Source of the DNA: an uncultured Jeotgalicoccus sp.
Lineage (GTDB): Bacteria; Bacillota; Bacilli; Staphylococcales; Salinicoccaceae
NCBI GenBank assembly: GCA_947631305.1
Contig: CANRKV010000002.1
Coordinates: forward strand, 1-44,013
Length of the DNA stretch: 44,013 nucleotides
Reading direction: 5' to 3'
In this document: piece after piece, positions 39,957 through 44,013 of the stretch
Layout of the letters: every line of letters begins with the position of its first letter
Numbering within the stretch: the stretch's first letter is position 1
Program-made: the position numbers and the translations under genes
Notes under the pieces: model-generated
Seen by the model: only the letters and a program-made list of their open reading frames with translations
Databases searched by the model: none
What the model was told of the DNA's origin: nothing

Positions 39957-40065
39957 TCTGACGGTATTTAATTAAGACAGCCGTATCACAAACTGCCATA
40001 AATACGCCGATCACCGTGTATGACGTCGTCGAGAAGATGATTCCTGCTGTGAATAACGTTAATTA
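39930..40065 (-). pseudogene. Possible remnant of a membrane protein gene
   Basis: The space between the GNAT stop and its terminator contains an unusually GC-rich stretch. In one minus frame it reads LTLFTAGIIFSTTSYTVI... then VFMAVCDTAVLIKYRQRR and stops at HFK, as though it were the C terminus of a membrane protein. An upstream stop closes the frame and no start is visible. It may be a decayed gene end or a chance frame. Confidence 0.2.
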
Positions 40066-40077
40066 AGCAGATTGTCA

Positions 40078-40584
40078 TTATTTTAAAAAGTTCGCCATAT
40101 AAACTAAATCTGTATAGCCGTCAGCTAATTTCACCTGATTTTTTAATACAGCTTCTTCTTCAAAACCGAGTCTTTTATACAGCTTAATCGCACCCGGATT
40201 ATTAGCAAAGACTGTTAATATTACTTTCTCGATTTTTTCATTATTCTGTGCAAACTCTATCGCCTGCTCCACCATTTCGGTACCTGTTCCTGAGCCGGTA
40301 TATGCTCTTTGCAGACTGATTCCAAACTGTCCGATATGTTCGAACTTTTTCCGGTGATCCTGACGAAGGTTCAGCATGCCGATAACTGTATCCCCGTCTA
40401 CTGCTACGATACCCAAGTCATTAGGTCCGAGAGATTTTATCGTCGCTTCTTCTTCTTCGATTGTAATTTTTTTGTTTTCGATCGCTGTCGCCAGCGTATC
40501 CGGATTTTCTGCTGTCACAAGTTTTTTATGTTCAATAATACTGGCAGCATCCTGTACTTCCATTTTACGAATTTCATATGCCAT
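40078..40584 (-). CDS. GNAT family N-acetyltransferase
   Basis: This 168-residue acetyltransferase has the acetyl-CoA motif ISLQRAYTGSGTGTEMVEQ and the NNPGAIKLYKRLGFEEEAV C-terminal block typical of SpeG/YhhY-like GNATs. The substrate is not known. An AAAGGAAG ribosome binding site precedes the ATG. It is monocistronic, with a long 3' region before its terminator. Confidence 0.92.
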   Translation of the reverse strand: MAYEIRKMEVQDAASIIEHKKLVTAENPDTLATAIENKKITIEEEEATIKSLGPNDLGIVAVDGDTVIGMLNLRQDHRKKFEHIGQFGISLQRAYTGSGTGTEMVEQAIEFAQNNEKIEKVILTVFANNPGAIKLYKRLGFEEEAVLKNQVKLADGYTDLVYMANFLK

Positions 40585-40668
40585 TTGTGCTAACTTCCTT
40601 TCTGGATTGACTGTTTACTCTTCACAAGTATAGTACATTCAGAAAGCTGTTTTAAATTTTGTGCTTAC

Positions 40669-41199
40669 TCACCTGATAAACACCGCACCGTAAACCAGTC
40701 CGATGACAATAACAAGTGCGGGATGAATTTTAACGACCTGCAGCAGAATAAACGACAGGATAATTAAAAAGACTGTATGGAATGTCCCTGATACTTCGAG
40801 TGAACTGAACAGGAAGTCTACGACGATAACACCAAGCAGAATTGCAATCACCGGCCGAATTAACAGCGTCAATGTTGTGAATTTGTTCGTGCCTTTCATT
40901 TTATATAACACTCCTGCAAGGAATATCATTAACAGGAGTGACGGCAGTACACTCGCTGATATCGCGACGATACTGCCGAACACACCGCCGGCTTCATAGC
41001 CGATGTATGCACCCATCTTCGTTAAAATAGGACCGGGAAGTGCATTACCCAGTGCAAGTACTTCCGCAAATTCCGCAGTGGTCATCCATTCATACGTTCC
41101 AACTACTTCACGTTCAACGAGCGGGATGGAAGATGGTCCGCCTCCGTAGCCTAATATGCCGGGGATTAAGAATGCTAAAAATATTTCCAGATAAATCAT
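40669..41199 (-). CDS. Chromate transporter family protein, C-terminal-type half (ChrA short form)
   Basis: This is one of two short CHR proteins that together form a ChrA-type membrane transporter. The 176 residues contain the N-terminal GYGGGPSSIPLVEREVV motif, the NALPGPILTKMGAYIGYEAGG block and about five transmembrane helices. Its ATG overlaps the stop of the upstream half by 4 bases (ATGA), so the two are coupled. Family members export chromate, but many have unknown substrates. Confidence 0.9.
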   Translation of the reverse strand: MIYLEIFLAFLIPGILGYGGGPSSIPLVEREVVGTYEWMTTAEFAEVLALGNALPGPILTKMGAYIGYEAGGVFGSIVAISASVLPSLLLMIFLAGVLYKMKGTNKFTTLTLLIRPVIAILLGVIVVDFLFSSLEVSGTFHTVFLIILSFILLQVVKIHPALVIVIGLVYGAVFIR

Positions 41200-41744
41200 G
41201 AGACACCTGCTTTCTTACCGCTCTTTTGCAGCAGACTGAAAACGATAATAATACCGATCACAATCGCAGGATGGATATTCAGCACTTCTAATATAATCAT
41301 CATACCGAGCGTAAATGGAATTAAAAACTTCCATGTCGCTGCTTTTTTAGCAGTTTGCATAAACTCTGCAGTCAGTACCGCCAGCATGACCAGTACGACA
41401 GGCACTACGCCTGCGCTCATACCCTGTACCCATGCAAGGTCTTTAAACTCAGAAAACAGCGTGAGCAGCACTGTCATTAAAATCGCTGTCGGTAATATGA
41501 TGGCAACGAGCGCGTTAATAATGCCCGGCCAGCCTTTCAGCTGATAGCCGATATAACCCGCTATTTTAGTAATAATCGGACCTGGCAGCACGTTCGCAAT
41601 GGCCAGCACATCCTGAAAATCTTCATTAGTCATCCAGCGGTATTTGTCGACGACTTCTACTTTAACGAGCGGAATGGATGCCGGTCCGCCTCCGAAACCC
41701 AATATGCCCACTCTGAAAAACACCATAAATAATTTAAAATGCAT
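41196..41744 (-). CDS. Chromate transporter family protein, N-terminal-type half (ChrA short form)
   Basis: The partner of the gene above has 182 residues, the GFGGGPASIPLVKVEVVDKYRW motif, NVLPGPIITKIAGYIGYQLKG and about five helices. The track start GTG lies inside the GAGGTGA ribosome binding site; the ATG at 41744 (MHFKLFMVFFR) has correct spacing. Two-gene short-chain CHR pairs act as heterodimers in B. subtilis (ywrA/ywrB, established). It lies just downstream of the SEC-C gene's terminator. Confidence 0.9.
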   Translation of the reverse strand: MHFKLFMVFFRVGILGFGGGPASIPLVKVEVVDKYRWMTNEDFQDVLAIANVLPGPIITKIAGYIGYQLKGWPGIINALVAIILPTAILMTVLLTLFSEFKDLAWVQGMSAGVVPVVLVMLAVLTAEFMQTAKKAATWKFLIPFTLGMMIILEVLNIHPAIVIGIIIVFSLLQKSGKKAGVS

Positions 41745-41763
41745 GACTCTCACCTCGCGCTAT

Positions 41764-41797
41764 GTAAAAAGTGGATGGTAATAATACCAGCCACTTA
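41764..41797 (-). terminator. Terminator of the SEC-C gene
   Basis: AAGTGGCTGGTA and TACCATCCACTT pair with one G-T or mismatch over a 4-base loop, followed on the minus strand by TTTTT. It lies between the SEC-C gene and the chromate transporter pair. Confidence 0.88.
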
Positions 41798-41801
41798 GTT
41801 T

Positions 41802-42842
41802 CTAGACTGCTTTGCCGCAGCACTTTTTATATTTTTTGCCGCTGCCGCATGGACATGGATCGTTGCGGCCGACCTTAACTTCTTTAACAATTGTTTTCTG
41901 ACCAATATCCGCTTCACTTTTTCCGCGGTACTGGAAATGGCGCGTCTGTTTCACAACATCACGAATCATTTCAAAAAATTGATTTTCGTCTGTCTCTGAC
42001 TGGAACGTATGCCCGAGATTTTTTATTTCCCCGGAAATATCTTCACGCTTGCGTCCGCTGATAATCATGCGAAGCACGTGCAGATACAATTCGTAATCGG
42101 ATGCAACGTCGGTATTCAGATGTTCCGACACCCATTTTTTTAAAGACTCATGTGCAGCTGATTCATCGATATACCCCGGATTGCTGAATTTGATAAACTT
42201 GCCGAATTCAGGCTCGTAATATTTATATTTCTGCTGGGTATTCCGGATAATTTCATACTGCTCATTCGTCATATCATCGATAATGAATTCTTTGTTCTTA
42301 TCGTTAATCGTAATAACATAAGGTGAGGCGCTCACCAGGTCCACGACTTCTTCAATCGTGACATCCATCCCGTAATATTTTTTAAATAAATGAACGATTT
42401 GTTTGAATTCAACGACGCCGTACAGATGCAGTGCAGAACGTATTAAATTCAGCTGCCGCTGTACTGCCGTCCGGGCTTCCCGGTTTTCTTCAGTATCCAC
42501 TGTATCAAACTTTTCGAGCACTTCATCGATAATAAAAAAACTGTCTTCGTCATTAAGCGATTCATAAGCGTGGCCCATTATATATAATCCGTAAACATCT
42601 GTCAGACTGAGGTTCTCTGCGTACTCTTTGTCCGCCGCTCCCTGTTCCCAGCTCGAAAGTGCTGCATCATCGCTGTACAGAAATGCATACTTAATTACAT
42701 CATCATTCAGCAGATTTCCTCTGATTCCTTCTATTAATCCGTCTTTATCCAGTGCTTTTTCATTTGTCACTCCGGTATTAACCGCGAGCTGATAAAGGTC
42801 TTCCAGATCATACTTTTTTAAATAAGCTGCAGTGTTTGTCAT
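41802..42842 (-). CDS. SEC-C motif protein of unknown function
   Basis: The 346-residue protein ends in a SEC-C zinc-binding motif, [20 protein letters not shown], like that at the C terminus of SecA. The ~310 residues before it are helical and charged with no recognised domain; they start [19 protein letters not shown], a SAP-like or Rho-N-like helical pattern, and include a repeated [20 protein letters not shown] segment resembling a winged helix. No signal peptide or membrane segment is visible. It is monocistronic and divergent from the HAD phosphatase gene, sharing overlapping promoters with it. Function is unknown. Confidence 0.85.
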   Translation of the reverse strand: MTNTAAYLKKYDLEDLYQLAVNTGVTNEKALDKDGLIEGIRGNLLNDDVIKYAFLYSDDAALSSWEQGAADKEYAENLSLTDVYGLYIMGHAYESLNDEDSFFIIDEVLEKFDTVDTEENREARTAVQRQLNLIRSALHLYGVVEFKQIVHLFKKYYGMDVTIEEVVDLVSASPYVITINDKNKEFIIDDMTNEQYEIIRNTQQKYKYYEPEFGKFIKFSNPGYIDESAAHESLKKWVSEHLNTDVASDYELYLHVLRMIISGRKREDISGEIKNLGHTFQSETDENQFFEMIRDVVKQTRHFQYRGKSEADIGQKTIVKEVKVGRNDPCPCGSGKKYKKCCGKAV

Positions 42843-42878
42843 CTTTAACGACTCCTTTACTGAACTGTTGGTAATGTA

Positions 42879-42910
42879 ATTTTATCATACATGATGAAAT
42901 ATGCTAAAAT
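42879..42910. promoter_or_regulatory. Overlapping divergent promoters of the SEC-C and HAD genes
   Basis: Plus strand TGCTAAAAT (-10 at 42905-42910) has a TTATCA-type -35 at 42882-42887, which overlaps the minus-strand extended -10 TGATAAAAT (42879-42884). That promoter in turn has TTAGCA at 42902-42907 as its -35, overlapping the plus -10. RNA polymerase can bind only one at a time. Confidence 0.55.
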
Positions 42911-42966
42911 TTAGGCAGTATCCAGACATCAAAAATATTAACTGAAGATAGGAGCTTTTATAAATT

Positions 42967-43818
42967 ATGAAGGCAATTGCTCTCGATTTAGATGGTACAG
43001 TTTTAAATAATGCCGGTGAATTTCCCGACTCTCTCATAAAAACTTTAGAGGAGGTTCACGATAAAGGTCTTAAAATCATTATTGCAACCGGACGTTCTTT
43101 GCAGATGATTCATAAAAAAGTGCCTCATGACGTTCCTGTTGATGGCTATGTCGGTGCCAGCGGCATGACTGTCCATCACGGTGACACGCTCCTCGCACGT
43201 ACTGCATTTACTAAAGAACAGGTTGAATTTGTACTGTCAAAAGTTCGTGAGAATGAAATTTACTACGAAATGACGACGGGCTCGCATGGCGGGCCGTACA
43301 CATTTAATATGGACCGCGATTATTCTGTAAATGATCTGACACAGACGCCTGATGCGACTGTGCTCGAATATGAAAACATTGGCACTGCAAGCACGCTGAA
43401 CAGTTCAGAACAGTGGATTGATGAAGACGGCATTGACCGGACAGATATTATAAAATTTTACTTTTTCAGCAATAATAAAGAAAAGCTTGAACGCTGGTTC
43501 ACGCTGCTGAATAAAGAATTTACAACTGATGCCGGCTATCAGATATACCGTACATCTAACCACAACTCTGAAATTATGGTTTACGGCACGGATAAAGGTA
43601 CCGGTCTTCTAACACTGCTTGAGAAAATGAATATTTCCATCGACGATGTTCATGCCTTCGGTGATTCAATGAATGACATCCCGATGTTTAAAATTGCCGG
43701 GAAATCAACTGCAATGCAAAACGGTAATGAAGACGTAAAACAGATCGCTGATGATGTTACTGAATTCAGCTGTGATGAAGACGGTCTTGAACAGTATTTA
43801 AGAAAAAATTACTTATAA
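42967..43818 (+). CDS. Cof-type HAD hydrolase (sugar/nucleotide phosphatase)
   Basis: This is a cytoplasmic phosphatase of the Cof/YbiV-like HAD IIB class. The 283 residues have motif I ALDLDGTVLNN (nucleophile Asp near the N terminus), motif II IIATGRS, motif III Lys in GTDKGTGLLTLLEK and motif IV FGDSMNDIPMF. The C2 cap domain lies between motifs II and III. Substrate is unknown; these enzymes act on flavin, sugar or PLP phosphates. It overlaps the convergent hydrolase gene by 6 bases. A GATAGGAG ribosome binding site precedes the ATG. Confidence 0.94.
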   Translation: MKAIALDLDGTVLNNAGEFPDSLIKTLEEVHDKGLKIIIATGRSLQMIHKKVPHDVPVDGYVGASGMTVHHGDTLLARTAFTKEQVEFVLSKVRENEIYYEMTTGSHGGPYTFNMDRDYSVNDLTQTPDATVLEYENIGTASTLNSSEQWIDEDGIDRTDIIKFYFFSNNKEKLERWFTLLNKEFTTDAGYQIYRTSNHNSEIMVYGTDKGTGLLTLLEKMNISIDDVHAFGDSMNDIPMFKIAGKSTAMQNGNEDVKQIADDVTEFSCDEDGLEQYLRKNYL

Positions 43819-44013
43819 TAATTTGTCTTCATCCCTTATGGATTTTTTGATCGGCATGTACCAGACATGGCCTTCCATTAATTCCATAGGGGATATTTCA
43901 TGTGCACCGTCTGTTAATTTCACGCTGACATTTGCCCCTTTGTTTTCGAGCATTCTTTTAAGCGTATAGGACTCTCCTGCTGTTGCCACTGTATCCTGTG
44001 CTCCGGCAGTCAG
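43813..44013 (-). CDS. Alpha/beta hydrolase (carboxylesterase/phospholipase type), 3' end only
   Basis: Not in the ORF track because the window ends inside it. The last 66 codons read LTAGAQDTVATAGESYTLKRM... and contain the two C-terminal catalytic residues of serine hydrolases: the Asp in GAQDTV and the His in DGAHEIS. This pattern matches the phospholipase/carboxylesterase (MhqD-like) family. The nucleophile region lies beyond the window. Substrate is unknown. Confidence 0.75.
   Translation of the reverse strand: MTAGAQDTVATAGESYTLKRMLENKGANVSVKLTDGAHEISPMELMEGHVWYMPIKKSIRDEDKLL

Overview
The window is a core chromosomal segment of a low- to moderate-GC Bacillota. Gene order places it in the Staphylococcaceae. 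Recalled from memory, not searched, the runs thiD-thiM-thiE / sceD-ssb-ywpF-fabZ-epuA-murA-DUF1146-atpC...atpI-mnaA-upp-glyA-ywlG-rpiB-ywlE-sua5-prmC-prfA-rpmE2-rho-murZ and pyrG-rpoE-coaW match Staphylococcus. Departures are a class II FBPase (glpX), a TalC-type aldolase next to murZ, no tdk between prfA and rpmE2, no fba before pyrG, and an ectoine-type ABC transporter near a BCCT betaine transporter. These suggest a halotolerant relative such as Jeotgalicoccus or Salinicoccus (inference).

Layout. 1-2.1 kb: thiamine salvage operon thiD-thiM-thiE on the minus strand behind a TPP riboswitch and terminator; thiE is cut by the window edge. 2.1-4.6 kb: two-gene ABC exporter. 4.6-7.2 kb: a secreted LysM/Rpf-like muralytic enzyme in the sceD position, with WalR-like boxes upstream, then ssb and ywpF. 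7.2-16.4 kb: fabZ, a small membrane protein, murA, a DUF1146 protein and the complete F1Fo ATP synthase operon atpIBEFHAGDC behind a consensus promoter. 16.4-23.9 kb: mnaA, upp, glyA, ywlG, rpiB, ywlE, sua5, prmC and prfA, tightly packed. 24.0-29.0 kb: rpmE2, rho, glpX, murZ and a transaldolase-like gene. 29.2-32.3 kb: ehuBCDA-like uptake system with an internal terminator after the binding-protein gene. 32.6-34.9 kb: pyrG, whose leader has the parts of the CTP-sensing reiterative-transcription attenuator, and rpoE. 35-38.4 kb: tandem GNAT protein, BCCT transporter, coaW. 38.4-44 kb: orphan ABC ATPase with OsmC and AhpD-like genes, a GNAT enzyme, a two-subunit ChrA transporter, a SEC-C protein, a Cof-type HAD phosphatase and the 3' end of an alpha/beta hydrolase gene.

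Functionally the window covers cofactor salvage, wall precursor synthesis and remodelling (murA, murZ, mnaA, sceD), energy generation, nucleotide metabolism (upp, glyA, pyrG), translation termination and tRNA modification (prfA, prmC, sua5, rpmE2), transcription (rho, rpoE) and osmoprotection (ehu, BCCT). I found no tRNA or rRNA genes, CRISPR array, insertion sequence or prophage. No wholly new system is evident; the most interesting signals are regulatory and intergenic: WalR boxes in both orientations, a 49-codon frame across the rho leader, a 41-bp tandem repeat upstream of rho, an inverted repeat by the ehuB promoter, and overlapping divergent promoters near 42.9 kb.
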